A stretch of 64,000 bases of DNA from positions 2,957,009 to 3,021,008 of the forward strand of contig NZ_KI421498.1 in the NCBI RefSeq assembly GCF_000473105.1, given 5' to 3'. Positions 1 to 10,000 of this stretch are shown piece after piece (the stretch's first letter is position 1; each line of letters starts with the position of its first letter). Source of the DNA: Phaeobacter inhibens DSM 16374 (lineage in GTDB: Bacteria > Pseudomonadota > Alphaproteobacteria > Rhodobacterales > Rhodobacteraceae). The notes beneath the pieces were generated by a model. That model was given only the letters and a program-made list of their open reading frames with translations. It searched no databases and had not been told where the DNA came from. The translations under genes were made by a program, and so were the position numbers.

Positions 1-1048
<1,048 letters not shown>

Positions 1049-1157
1049 TTCCAGTAACAGTCAGTGACACAATGAACCAAAAGCAAAACAAACTTGGACT
1101 TCATCGCGATTGTATCTCTGCGATCTCTCATAAAGATCGTGAATATGGATTTTCCTC

Positions 1158-1275
1158 GGTTTGGTGGTCATAGCGCAAGTGAAACACCCGGTCCCATCCC
1201 GAACCCGGAAGTTAAGCACTGTTGCGCCGATGGTACTGCGTCTTAAGGCGTGGGAGAGTAGGTCACCGCCAAACC
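1158..1275 (+). rRNA. rrf: 5S ribosomal RNA
   Basis: The 5S rRNA begins at GGTTTGGTGGTC and ends at GCCAAACC, so its two ends pair to form helix I. The conserved loop sequence CCCGAACCCGGAAGTTAAGC is present internally. About 118 nt is normal. It lies about 110 nt after the 23S and is transcribed with it. Confidence 0.95.
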
Positions 1276-1315
1276 TAGTAAAATCCATAAAACTAAACGA
1301 TAACAACAAAAAATA

Positions 1316-1339
1316 CCTTCAGATATACCCCTCTGAAGG
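1316..1339 (+). other. Hairpin in the 5S-tRNA spacer
   Basis: An inverted repeat (CCTTCAG / CTGAAGG, 7 bp stem, 10 nt loop) lies between the 5S gene and the initiator tRNA. There is no U-run behind it, so an RNA-processing or transcript-stability structure is more likely than a terminator. This is inference from sequence symmetry only. Confidence 0.4.
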
Positions 1340-1421
1340 GACAAATGCTCAATCACAACATCAGTGATAAAGCACATAAAGGCTCAAATAGCGAAACGCG
1401 CCAGAGCCTAAATAAAAATGT

Positions 1422-1498
<77 letters not shown>

Positions 1499-1523
1499 AA
1501 TATATACCAAGCAATAACGCAAC

Positions 1524-1543
1524 AGCGCCCCAAGGGGCGCTTC
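1524..1543 (+). terminator. Probable terminator of the rRNA-tRNA operon
   Basis: A GC-rich inverted repeat AGCGCCCC / GGGGCGCT with a very short loop is followed by a T-containing tail (TTCTCGCGTTT). It sits 25 nt after the tRNA-fMet CCA end and fits an intrinsic terminator, though its U-tract is interrupted. Confidence 0.65.
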
Positions 1544-1583
1544 TCGCGTTTGTAGCCAGAGATGCCCCGAAACACTATGGTCT

Positions 1584-1605
1584 TGTCACGCTTTCGTGCC
1601 GCTCC
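1584..1605. repeat. IS terminal inverted repeat, left
   Basis: TGTCACGCTTTCGTGCCGCT followed by CC; it pairs with the inverted copy at 2781-2802 with four mismatches. It lies just downstream of the OrfB stop. Confidence 0.85.
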
Positions 1606-1615
1606 AAGTGCTCGT

Positions 1616-2473
1616 TTAAGCCACCTTCCGTTCGAAAGCGACCGGGCTTATCCAGCCCAGTGCTGAGTGACGGCGTCGTGGATTGTAGAACCCGTTGATG
1701 TATTCGAAGATTGCCATCTCAGCCTTCCGCCGTGTCTCCCAAGGATGCCGCCAGATCAGCTCCGCCTTGATCGTCTTAAAGAAGGTTTCGACGGCAGCAT
1801 TGTCGTAACAATTACCCTTGCCGCTCATGGACACCTTAAAGCCGTGCTGGCGCAGGATCTTCTGATAATCATGAGAACAATATTGCGATCCGCGATCGGT
1901 GTGGTGGATGCAGTCCTTGGGCGGTTGCCGGAACGCGATGGCCATGTTCAACGCTCGGATTGCCAAGTCGCGTTTCATGCGGTTGCTAACGGCCCAACCG
2001 ATTACCCGCCTGGAATGTAGGTCCAGGATAACAGCCAAATACAACCAGCCTTCGCGCGTCCAGACATAGCTGATGTCACCCGCCCATTTCTGGTTTTGTT
2101 TATCAGCGTTGAAGTCACGATCCAGCAGGTTGGGTGCTATATTGAGCTTATGATCGCTGTCAGTGGTCACCTTGTGTTTGCGGGTCCGAACAACAGATAT
2201 GCCGTTCTGACGCATCAATCTGCCCACACGGCGATGGCCAACATCCAAGCCGATCTCCTTCAGCTCTTCGGTCATACGCGGCCTGCCATAACTGCCTAAA
2301 CTGAGACGCGACTGTTCTTTGATATGCGCCAGCGTGACCAGGTCAGATCGCTGTCTGCGGCTGGCTGGCCGACTGCGGAACGCACGCAAACCGCGCAGGC
2401 TGACATCCATAACCTGACACAGGCGCGCTGCCGGAAACGCATCCCGGTGTTCTTCGATGAACCTAAACCTCAT
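1616..2473 (-). CDS. IS3-family transposase OrfB (DDE integrase core)
   Basis: A 285-residue protein with the HTH_21 segment near residues 45-100 and an rve-type integrase core. The catalytic triad is D123 (GDISY), D183 (HTDRGS) and E219 (NAAVETF), with 35 residues between the second Asp and the Glu, which is the DD(35)E spacing of IS3 transposases. Its ATG overlaps the OrfA stop (ATGA). The functional transposase is expected to be the OrfAB fusion made by -1 frameshifting. No stop or frameshift damage is visible, so the element may be active. Confidence 0.95.
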   Translation of the reverse strand: MRFRFIEEHRDAFPAARLCQVMDVSLRGLRAFRSRPASRRQRSDLVTLAHIKEQSRLSLGSYGRPRMTEELKEIGLDVGHRRVGRLMRQNGISVVRTRKHKVTTDSDHKLNIAPNLLDRDFNADKQNQKWAGDISYVWTREGWLYLAVILDLHSRRVIGWAVSNRMKRDLAIRALNMAIAFRQPPKDCIHHTDRGSQYCSHDYQKILRQHGFKVSMSGKGNCYDNAAVETFFKTIKAELIWRHPWETRRKAEMAIFEYINGFYNPRRRHSALGWISPVAFERKVA

Positions 2474-2745
2474 GGCTTTTGGCTCGCGAAGAACTGCGTT
2501 GCTTTTTTTAGGATGTCCCGCTCCTCCTTGAGAATGCGGTTCTCACGCCTAAGCCGGTCATTCTCTTGAGCAAGGCTCAAATCTTCTTTCGACACCACGT
2601 CTGTATCTCTGTGCGCGGTGATCCATTTGTTCAGCGTCGACATACCGACGCCAAGATCATCCGCCACCTGCTTACGCGTTAGCCCGCTGGTTAACGCAAT
2701 CCGCACCGCATCTTGGCGAAATTCGTCCGTCCGTTTTAGTCCCAT
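2470..2745 (-). CDS. IS3-family transposase OrfA (helix-turn-helix)
   Basis: A 91-residue protein with an N-terminal helix-turn-helix ([20 protein letters not shown] region, then STLNKWI) that should bind the terminal repeats, and a C-terminal leucine-zipper-like stretch ([20 protein letters not shown]) for dimerisation. It ends with [14 protein letters not shown], typical of IS3 OrfA. The A7G slippery run lies within its last 14 codons, in the right frame to move ribosomes into OrfB. Confidence 0.94.
   Translation of the reverse strand: MGLKRTDEFRQDAVRIALTSGLTRKQVADDLGVGMSTLNKWITAHRDTDVVSKEDLSLAQENDRLRRENRILKEERDILKKATQFFASQKP
2502..2509 (-). promoter_or_regulatory. Programmed -1 frameshift site (A AAA AAA G)
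   Basis: On the minus strand OrfA reads CTA AAA AAA GCA here, a classic slippery heptamer. The OrfB frame is open from this point to its ATG, so a -1 slip yields an uninterrupted OrfAB transposase. The site lies about 30 nt before the overlapping OrfA stop/OrfB start. Confidence 0.8.
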
Positions 2746-2780
2746 AGTTCATCTCCTTTGGTGCAGTAAATGCTATCAAA

Positions 2781-2802
2781 GGAGCGGCATCAAACCGCGA
2801 CA
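2781..2802. repeat. IS terminal inverted repeat, right
   Basis: The reverse complement begins TGTCGCGGTTTGATGCCGCT and matches the left repeat at 18 of 22 positions. It lies about 35 bp upstream of the OrfA start, so the OrfA promoter should be within or next to it. Confidence 0.85.
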
Positions 2803-3400
2803 GGTCCAGGTTGACCTGCAAGGATATGAAGATCGCTTTCCGCGAGAGTTGTCAGGCGGCATGCAGCAAAGGGTGGGCCTGGCCCGTGCTCTGGCTTCTG
2901 ACCCTGATGTTCTGCTGATGGATGAGCCGTTTTCGGCCTTGGACCCACTCATTCGTAGACAGTTGCAGGATCAGTTCATGGCGCTATCGGCTGAGTTGGG
3001 AAAAACCACAGTGTTTATTACCCATGATCTGGATGAAGCGATCCGTATCGGCACACGGATCGCCATTATGAAAGACGGGCGTATCGTACAGATCGGCACA
3101 CCGGAAGAAATCGTAACTGAGCCTGCTGACGACTACGTTAGAGACTTTGTTGAAGGGATTTCAAAGCTCAAGTTGGTTTTTGCCCATTCAATCATGGTGC
3201 CGCTGGCAGAGTATCAAGCAAAAGACTGGGAAGATCTGGCAGTCAGCCGGCGTGCTGCACACTCGACGGATTTGGACACATTGATTGATATCTCGACCGC
3301 CACCGAGCAGCCAATTGTCATCACATCCGATGATGGAATGGATGTTGGCGTCATTGACAAGCCAACTCTTCTCAAAGGTATCCAAGGGGGCAAGGCATGA
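2803..3400 (+). pseudogene. ABC transporter ATPase (ProV-like), 5'-truncated by the IS
   Basis: The remaining ~198 codons encode the back half of a glycine-betaine/choline-class ATPase: the ABC signature ([16 protein letters not shown]), Walker B ([12 protein letters not shown]), the H-loop ([10 protein letters not shown]) and a C-terminal regulatory tail. The Walker A loop and Q-loop, about 140-150 N-terminal residues, are missing because the gene begins abruptly at the right inverted repeat. Without Walker A it cannot bind ATP normally. The frame stays open leftward into the IS, but that sequence is not ABC-like. It overlaps the permease start by ATGA, so the original operon continued into the permease. 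The matching solute-binding protein is not in this window. Confidence 0.9.
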
Positions 3401-4971
3401 CCGATACAGGATTGGAAAGTGGTCCCAATGCCAACAGCACAACGGTCGCCGATTTTGTCGAGCGGAACACCGATTACTACAGTGCGGCCTTTAAAAAAAT
3501 TCAAGATACGACTGGCTTTGCATGGTCATGGAATACAATGGCGTCGGTGTTCGGGCCGCTTTGGGGGGCAGCGCGCGGGGTTTGGGGATTTTTCTGGATC
3601 TTTCTTGTCTTGGAGCTGTTTGCGCTGGTTCAGATAGGGCGCGGGCTCTGGGGGGAACTTGGTGCCGACCAACTCGCCAAACTGGAGCGTGCTTTAGGGA
3701 ATATCGCAAAACGTGAGGCCCAGGCCGCTGAGTTGCTTGCTGCTGGAGATGCCGCGGGGGCTGATGCGAAACTGAAGATCGCAGAAAACCTGAAGAAAGT
3801 TGCCGCCCGGGCGCAGGAACAGGCTGATTTGGCCGCAGCGGAGGCAACCACTATTCTATTGATTGGCTTGGCGATCCTGGCCTTGGTGAAGCTGCTCGAA
3901 GGGCTTTACGCCAATGTCGCTTATGAGGCGCATTACCTGAAGTGGCGGGCGGATCAGGATAGTCAACAGGTTGGTATCAGAACGTCCAGTACGGTCTTCG
4001 GTGCGATAATGATGCTGGCAATCATGCCACTTACTCTATTGCGGTTCACGGTACGGGCACCGGATGAGATCTTGGCCAACCTCACCGGTGGACTTATCGG
4101 TGAGACTATTCCGGTAACTGAATTCCCCATCCAGCGCGAGTATTTCTCAGCATTATCTCGGAGAGGTGATGCTGCATTCGATTGGGCTGCGGCGAATTTT
4201 TCGAATACGTTTGATGGTATTACAGCGGCCATCCGTTGGTGTCTGGATGGGTTGGAAATCCTGCTGTTACAGACACCATGGCCCGTCGTTATGTTGGTGA
4301 TTGTTGTCATGGCCTACCGTCTGGCAGGTCCACGTATCGCGATCTTTACAGCAGCGTCATTGGCCTATCTTGCGTTTATGGGCCTGTGGGAATTGTCGAT
4401 GATCACGGTTGCGCTGATTGGAGCTGGGGCGATGTTGTGCATCCTCATAGGGGTGCCATTTGGTATTTGGTTCGGCAAATCAAAGCGCGCTTACGCCGTT
4501 GCCGAGCCGGTTTTAGATTTTATGCAGACAATGCCGGCATTCGTTTATCTGATCCCGATCATTGCGTTTTTTGGCACTGGCAAGCCGCCAGGTGTAATGG
4601 CTACGCTGATCTTCGCTATGCCTCCGGTGATCCGGTTGACGGCACTAGGCATGCGCGGCGTACCCGACGCGACGAAGGAAGCCGCAATCGCTTTCGGATG
4701 TTCCCGTCGTCAGTTGCTGTTCAACGTTGAGTTGCCGCTTGCACTTCCGTCCATCATGACCGGGATTAATCAGACCATTTTGATGTCTCTGTCGATGGTG
4801 GTGATCGCGTCGCTTATCGGTGCTGATGGTTTGGGGGCACTTATCCTTGAGTCGCTGCAGTACGCGGCGAAGGGACAGGGCCTTCTGGGCGGGTTAGCGA
4901 TCTTGCTCTGTGCGATGGTGATCGATCGGATTGCGCAGGGCAGTTACCGTAGAAAAATCGGTAAAAGCTGA
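3397..4971 (+). CDS. ABC transporter permease, ProW-like, with unusual N-terminal extension
   Basis: A 524-residue membrane protein. The C-terminal ~250 residues form a binding-protein-dependent permease domain with an EAA-type loop ([20 protein letters not shown]), as in betaine/choline/proline importers of the ProU class. The N-terminal ~250 residues are atypical: one hydrophobic segment near residues 55-80, an Ala/Lys/Glu-rich stretch near 95-145 that looks like a soluble coiled coil, then two more membrane segments. The segment [20 protein letters not shown] recalls small DUF2628-type membrane domains, but that is a weak resemblance. The frame is intact, yet the partner ATPase is truncated, so function here is doubtful unless another ATPase substitutes. 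Confidence 0.85.
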   Translation: MTDTGLESGPNANSTTVADFVERNTDYYSAAFKKIQDTTGFAWSWNTMASVFGPLWGAARGVWGFFWIFLVLELFALVQIGRGLWGELGADQLAKLERALGNIAKREAQAAELLAAGDAAGADAKLKIAENLKKVAARAQEQADLAAAEATTILLIGLAILALVKLLEGLYANVAYEAHYLKWRADQDSQQVGIRTSSTVFGAIMMLAIMPLTLLRFTVRAPDEILANLTGGLIGETIPVTEFPIQREYFSALSRRGDAAFDWAAANFSNTFDGITAAIRWCLDGLEILLLQTPWPVVMLVIVVMAYRLAGPRIAIFTAASLAYLAFMGLWELSMITVALIGAGAMLCILIGVPFGIWFGKSKRAYAVAEPVLDFMQTMPAFVYLIPIIAFFGTGKPPGVMATLIFAMPPVIRLTALGMRGVPDATKEAAIAFGCSRRQLLFNVELPLALPSIMTGINQTILMSLSMVVIASLIGADGLGALILESLQYAAKGQGLLGGLAILLCAMVIDRIAQGSYRRKIGKS

Positions 4972-5022
4972 CACCGGAACCATTTTTGAAATTGCATGAC
5001 AGTCGTTGCGAAAGGAGACCTG

Positions 5023-6012
5023 ATGTCGGATCCGCATCTGAATGCGATGATGGAAAACCTCTATTGGTGGGGTATTCCGACCTTATTCCGTTGCCCAAAC
5101 CTGCCAGTGGATGGTCAGGATATTGCGCTGGTTGGCGTCCCTCACTCGGCAGGCAACGGAACTACGGAGCGTGATCAGCATCTCGGCCCGCGTGCCCTTC
5201 GCAACGTGTCATCGGTGCAGCGGCGCATGCACAGTGGCTTTCAGCTGGATCCCTGGAATGCTGCCAAGATTGTTGACTTGGGCGATGTACCATTTCCGAA
5301 GGCCAACGATAACGAAGACTGTATTGAGCAGATCACCAATTTCTATCAGCAGATCGACAAGGCAGGTGCGCGGCCTGTCTCTGTTGGCGGGGATCATTCG
5401 ATCACCGGAGGGATCGTTCAGGCGCTTGGGTGCGGGTCGATCACAAAAGGTGAGCCGATTTGCTTTCTGCATCTTGATGCCCATACCGATGTCTTCACCA
5501 AAGTGGACCACTTTCTGGGAGCGAAGAAGTCTGCAGCGCATTGGGGTGCTTATCTGGCGGATCAGGGCAAGGTTGATCCAGCCCATTCCATGCAGATCGG
5601 TATAAGAGGCCACGCCCGGACGCTCGACTGGCTGCAGCCATCCTACGAATACGGCTACAATGTTGTGACGATGAAAGATTACAGAAGGCGAGGTCTGGCT
5701 GACGTCGTGGCGCAGGTTACCGAGGTACTGGCTGGTCGTCCCGTTTATATCACATTCGATTTGGACTGTCTGGATCCGACGATTGCACCGGGGGTATCCA
5801 ATATCGAGGCTGGTGAAAAGGGTTTCGACATTGATGACGCCGTGGGTTTGCTGCATGCGGTGCGCGGCATGAATATTGTCGGCGGGGATGTCGTCTGCAT
5901 GATGCCAACCAAAGATAGTCCCAATCAGATAACAGCGCTGACTGCGGGCGCCATCATGTTCGAAATCATCTCGATGATAGCTGAAAATCATTTATCCCAA
6001 AGAGAGGCTTAG
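5023..6012 (+). CDS. Arginase/agmatinase-family ureohydrolase, divergent member
   Basis: A 329-residue ureohydrolase. All six metal ligands of the family are visible: H125 (GGDHS), D152/H154/D156 (DAHTD) and D246/D248 (FDLDCLD). The substrate region differs from classical agmatinases: the usual HGTxF loop is replaced by SAAHWGAY and the usual GTGTPE by GVSNIE, keeping only the Glu. An amidino compound is therefore the likely substrate class, but agmatine is not assured. I chose the ATG at 5023 because AAAGGAG lies at 5011-5017; an in-frame ATG at 4996 lacks such a site. It follows the permease by about 50 bp and precedes a second ureohydrolase by 5 bp. Confidence 0.88.
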   Translation: MSDPHLNAMMENLYWWGIPTLFRCPNLPVDGQDIALVGVPHSAGNGTTERDQHLGPRALRNVSSVQRRMHSGFQLDPWNAAKIVDLGDVPFPKANDNEDCIEQITNFYQQIDKAGARPVSVGGDHSITGGIVQALGCGSITKGEPICFLHLDAHTDVFTKVDHFLGAKKSAAHWGAYLADQGKVDPAHSMQIGIRGHARTLDWLQPSYEYGYNVVTMKDYRRRGLADVVAQVTEVLAGRPVYITFDLDCLDPTIAPGVSNIEAGEKGFDIDDAVGLLHAVRGMNIVGGDVVCMMPTKDSPNQITALTAGAIMFEIISMIAENHLSQREA

Positions 6013-6017
6013 ATTTC

Positions 6018-6992
6018 ATGGCGTCCTTGCCTACAGACTTCTTTCATCCAGTATCCGGGATGGAAATGCCCCGGTTTGCCGGTTTGCCAACCTTTATGCG
6101 GCTACCACATGTAACAGTGTCTGATCCGATCATTGATCAGGTGCAGCTGGGCTTGGTTGGCGTGCCTTGGGATGCCGGAACAACCAATCGTCCGGGTCCG
6201 CGCCATGGTCCGCGACAGCTGCGCGACCTTTCGACCATGATCCGGGCCGGGAACCCGGTGACAGGCATCAATCCTTTTTCGATGATCAATTGCGCAGACC
6301 TTGGCGATGTCGCGCCCAACCCGGTTGATCTCATCGACTGTATGGAGCGGATCAGCGCTTTCTATGCGGATCTGAAATCTCGCGACATCTTTGCGTTGAC
6401 TGTCGGCGGGGATCACCTCGTTTCATTACCTGTCTTACGAGGACTGGCCAGCGGCGCGCCAGTGGGGCTCATTCAGTTTGATAGTCATACTGATCTCTTT
6501 GACAGCTATTTTGGTGGAAACAAATATACTCACGGCACTCCTTTTCGTCGTGCAATCGAAGAAGGATTGGTCGATCCGAAGCGGATGGTGCAGATCGGCA
6601 TTCGGGGCACCGCTTACAACACCGAAGATGTCGAATGGGGGCAGGCACAGGGCGTGAGAATTATTCGAATTGAGGAGTTTTTTGATCGCGGTGTCTCGGA
6701 CGTCATGCGTGAAGTACGAGAGATTGTCGGTGATCAGCCAACCTACTGTACATACGATATCGATTTTGTTGATCCGGCTTTCGCGCCTGGCACGGGAACA
6801 CCTGAGGTTGGGGGGCCGAACAGTTTTCAGGCCCTGCAGGTGGTACGTGAACTTGCAGGCGTCCAGCTTGTGGGAGCCGATCTGGTTGAGGTGTCCCCTC
6901 CGTTTGACACAAACGGAAACACCGCGTGGCTTGGGGCGTCGATCCTATTCGAGATGCTCTGTGTCAGTGCCGGTGCGATTTCGCGACGATGA
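6018..6992 (+). CDS. Agmatinase-like ureohydrolase, canonical motifs
   Basis: A 324-residue ureohydrolase with the full set of family motifs: H133 (GGDH), D155/H157/D159 (DSHTD), D247/D249 (YDIDFVDP), the loop THGTPFRRAIEEG near 171-183 and APGTGTPEVGG with E273. It should hydrolyse a guanidino substrate to urea and an amine with a binuclear metal centre (Mn or Ni). It starts 5 bp after the first ureohydrolase, so the two are co-transcribed and probably made in equal amounts. The two proteins clearly differ in sequence, suggesting either two substrates or a hetero-oligomer. It converges with dnaE2 21 bp downstream. Confidence 0.88.
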   Translation: MASLPTDFFHPVSGMEMPRFAGLPTFMRLPHVTVSDPIIDQVQLGLVGVPWDAGTTNRPGPRHGPRQLRDLSTMIRAGNPVTGINPFSMINCADLGDVAPNPVDLIDCMERISAFYADLKSRDIFALTVGGDHLVSLPVLRGLASGAPVGLIQFDSHTDLFDSYFGGNKYTHGTPFRRAIEEGLVDPKRMVQIGIRGTAYNTEDVEWGQAQGVRIIRIEEFFDRGVSDVMREVREIVGDQPTYCTYDIDFVDPAFAPGTGTPEVGGPNSFQALQVVRELAGVQLVGADLVEVSPPFDTNGNTAWLGASILFEMLCVSAGAISRR

Positions 6993-7013
6993 GCTGCTAC
7001 GATAGAGTTGTTT

Positions 7014-10000
7014 CTAATGAAAATCCCGACTGGGGAAGAGCCGCTTGGCCTGATCTCTCGGATGCATCGCACGGGCAGGATATCTGGTCCGTTTAGGCGT
7101 GTCGTCGGCGCGGGGACCCTCGGATTGGATCGCACCGTCCAGCGGGTGGCCTAGCTCCGATAATCTGGCAGATTCATCCTCGATATGTTGAGCGATAACA
7201 TGGACGATGGTGCCCTCTCGCTGAAGGTAACCCGTCACGCATAACAGGCGTCCACCCATGACAATGCGTCGAAAACGCTCGTAAATTTTTTTCCAGACCA
7301 CGACATTGCAAACGCCTGTTTCGTCTTCAAGGGTCAGAAATATCACGCCAGAAGCAGTTCCGGGTCGTTGCCTGGTAATGACAAGACCGCCTACCGAGAC
7401 ACGTTGCAGGGGAGCCTTTATCAGTTGGTCGTTGCAGGTCAGACCTGGAAGGGTTGGGCGTAGCAGCTCCATCGGATGTGCCCGTAAACTCAGGCGCATG
7501 GACACATAATCTTCGACGACTTCTTCCCCTAGGTGCATTCTTGGTAGCATGACATTCGGTTCGTTAATGGCCTCGCCGTCCAACTGATCGTTGAACAGGG
7601 GTAACGGCGCTGGTGTCGTGATGGACTTCACTTGCCAAAGTGCGTCCCGCCGCGAGATGCCCATCGACGAAAAGGCGTCGGCTTCTGCCAAACGTTCCAG
7701 TGCTGCAGGTGCCAGGCCTGCACGTAGCCAGAGATGTTCGGGGTCGATATAGCCATTCCCGCGCGCTGCAATGATCCAGCCTGCGTCATCTTCCTTGAAA
7801 CCTTTGATCTGGCGAAATCCGAGACGTAGAGCCAAGGTACCATCCGGGCGGCGCTCGAGTGAGTTGTCCCATTGGGACTGGTTTACACAGATTGGGCGCA
7901 CCTCGATGCCATGATCGCGCACATCACGGACAATCTGTGCCGGTGCATAGAATCCCATGGGCTGAGAGTTGAGCAGAGCACAGGCAAAAATGGCCGGATG
8001 ATGACATTTCAACCAAGCTGAGACATAGGCCAGCATGGCGAAGGCTGCCGCATGGCTTTCCGGAAAACCGTAATCGGCAAACCCCTCGATTTGACCAAAA
8101 CATCGTTCTGCGATTTCTCTGCTGTATTTGTTTTTGAGCATGCCTGCGATGAATTTGTCGCGATATTTGCTGATCGTTCCCATACGTCGAAACGAGGCGA
8201 GAGATCTGCGCAGGTGGTCGGCCTCTTCCGCGGAAAACCCCGCGCCAACAACCGCAATTTGCAAGGCTTGCTCTTGAAACAGGGGCACCCCCTTGGTGCG
8301 TCTGGTAACCTGTTCCAGTTGAGGCCCGAAGGGATCTGGTTTTTCCAAACCGTTCCGCCTTCGGATATAGGGCCTGACCATATCACCCTGAATGGGGCCG
8401 GGGCGGACGATGGCGACCTCAATAACCAGATCGTAGAATTCGCGCGGACGCATCCGGGGCAAAAAGTTCATCTGTGCCCGGCTTTCAACCTGAAATACCC
8501 CCACCGCATCCGCCGCACAGAGCATGTCATATGTTGCTTCATCTTTCTGTGGGATGGTCGCGATGCTGTGAGTGATGTTCTCATGCTGCTGCATCAAGGC
8601 AAATGCCTTGCGAATACAGGTGAGCATGCCCAATGCGAGGATATCCACCTTGAGAATGCGCAGGGCATCAATATCGTCTTTGTCCCAACAGATGACGGTG
8701 CGATTTTCCATTGCGGCATTCTCAATCGGGGCCAGTTCATCCAGTCGTCCGCTGGTTATGACAAAACCACCCACGTGCTGGGAAAGATGGCGCGGGAAGC
8801 CGATGATTTCGCCGATCAGGCGAATTGTCTGCATCAGGCGGCGGTCTTCAAGATTGAGCCCCAATTCTCGGATACGCTCCAGATCGACACTGCCATTGCT
8901 CATGCCCCAAATCTGTCCCGACAGACCTGCCGTTACATCTTGGCTAAGCCCCATAACCTTCCCCACTTCGCGAATAGCAGCTCGCGTGCGAAAGTGAATA
9001 ACTGTCGCGCAGAGGCCCGCACGATGGCGGCCATATTTCTGATAAATCCACTGGATGACCTCTTCGCGCCGCTCATGCTCAAAATCCACATCAATGTCTG
9101 GTGGTTCTCCCCGGTGTTTTGAGACAAAGCGCTCAAAAACCATGGCAATCATATCGGGGCTGACGTCTGTAATACCTAAGAGATAGCAAAGAATGGAATT
9201 GGCCGCAGATCCGCGCCCTTGACAAAGTATGCCTTTGGATCTTGCGAATTGTACGATGTCATGAACGGTCAAAAAATAGGCCGGAAATTCAAGATCTTTG
9301 ACTGCTGACAGTTCCTTTTCCATCAGCTTTATTGCTCGATCCGGTGGGCCATCCGGGTAGCGCCTTTTTAATCCTTCTCGTGCGAGGCGCTCCAAACGGT
9401 CCTGTGGTGTTTCCCCTTCGGTTTCCTCATGAGGGTATTCATAGGACAGCTCGCTCAGATCAAAATTACATCTATTGGCAATCTCCGCAGTGCGGCGTAG
9501 CGCTCCAGGATGATCGCGAAAAATACGCAGCATATCTGCACCGCTTTTCAGGCGACGCTCCGCATTGGGCAAAGCCCGAGTCCCGATATCGTCAATGTTG
9601 ATATTTTCACGCATGCAGGTCAGCACATCTGCGAGCTGCCTGCGGTTGGCCCGGTGCATCAAGACATCGCCGACTGCAACCATTGGAGCACATGTTGTCT
9701 GTGCCAATTTTGCACAAGCCACCAGATAAGCCTGATCGCTGCCGTCATAGCGAGGAGCCGCACCTAGGAATACATGGTTCGGAAATTGTCTTCCTATCTT
9801 CTGAATATCCGAAACAACGTTGCTCAACGTCTCTTTGGGTAAGGCAATCAAAATCATACCTTTGCAGGCGCCAATCATGTCCTCAGCATAAAGAACACAT
9901 TGACCTTTTTCGGCGCGCCGTTTTCCTAAGGTCAGCAGACGTGCCAGTCTTTTGTAGGCGGAACGATCACAGGGTAGGGCGATCCAATCCACAGCACAGT

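Larger units (their letters stand above)
1584..2802 (-). mobile_element. IS3-family insertion sequence, complete (~1.22 kb)
   Basis: The element has two overlapping transposase frames (OrfA, OrfB) read on the minus strand, a -1 frameshift heptamer, and 22-bp imperfect terminal inverted repeats starting 5'-TGTC (18 of 22 identical). Length and architecture are typical of the IS3 family. The tetranucleotide GGTC lies at 1579-1582 and again at 2803-2806, so a short target duplication is possible if one end extends one base further. The right end directly abuts the interior of an ABC ATPase gene whose 5' part is not found on the left side. Insertion was therefore probably followed by an adjacent deletion or a rearrangement. 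Confidence 0.93.

Noticed and set aside
1579-2806. GGTC direct repeat as a proven target-site duplication
   Set aside because: It only fits if the left end of the IS has one extra base, and the gene is missing on the left, so a duplication is not expected after deletion; kept only as a possibility.
2618-3400. Plus-strand frame taken as one intact 260-residue ATPase
   Set aside because: The first ~60 codons are antisense to the IS OrfA and its right repeat; only the part after 2803 is ABC-like and it lacks Walker A.
8052-9122. Long plus-strand frame opposite dnaE2
   Set aside because: It is a shadow of the DnaE2 coding sequence; no ribosome site or family motif, and the minus strand has an uninterrupted, well-matched gene.
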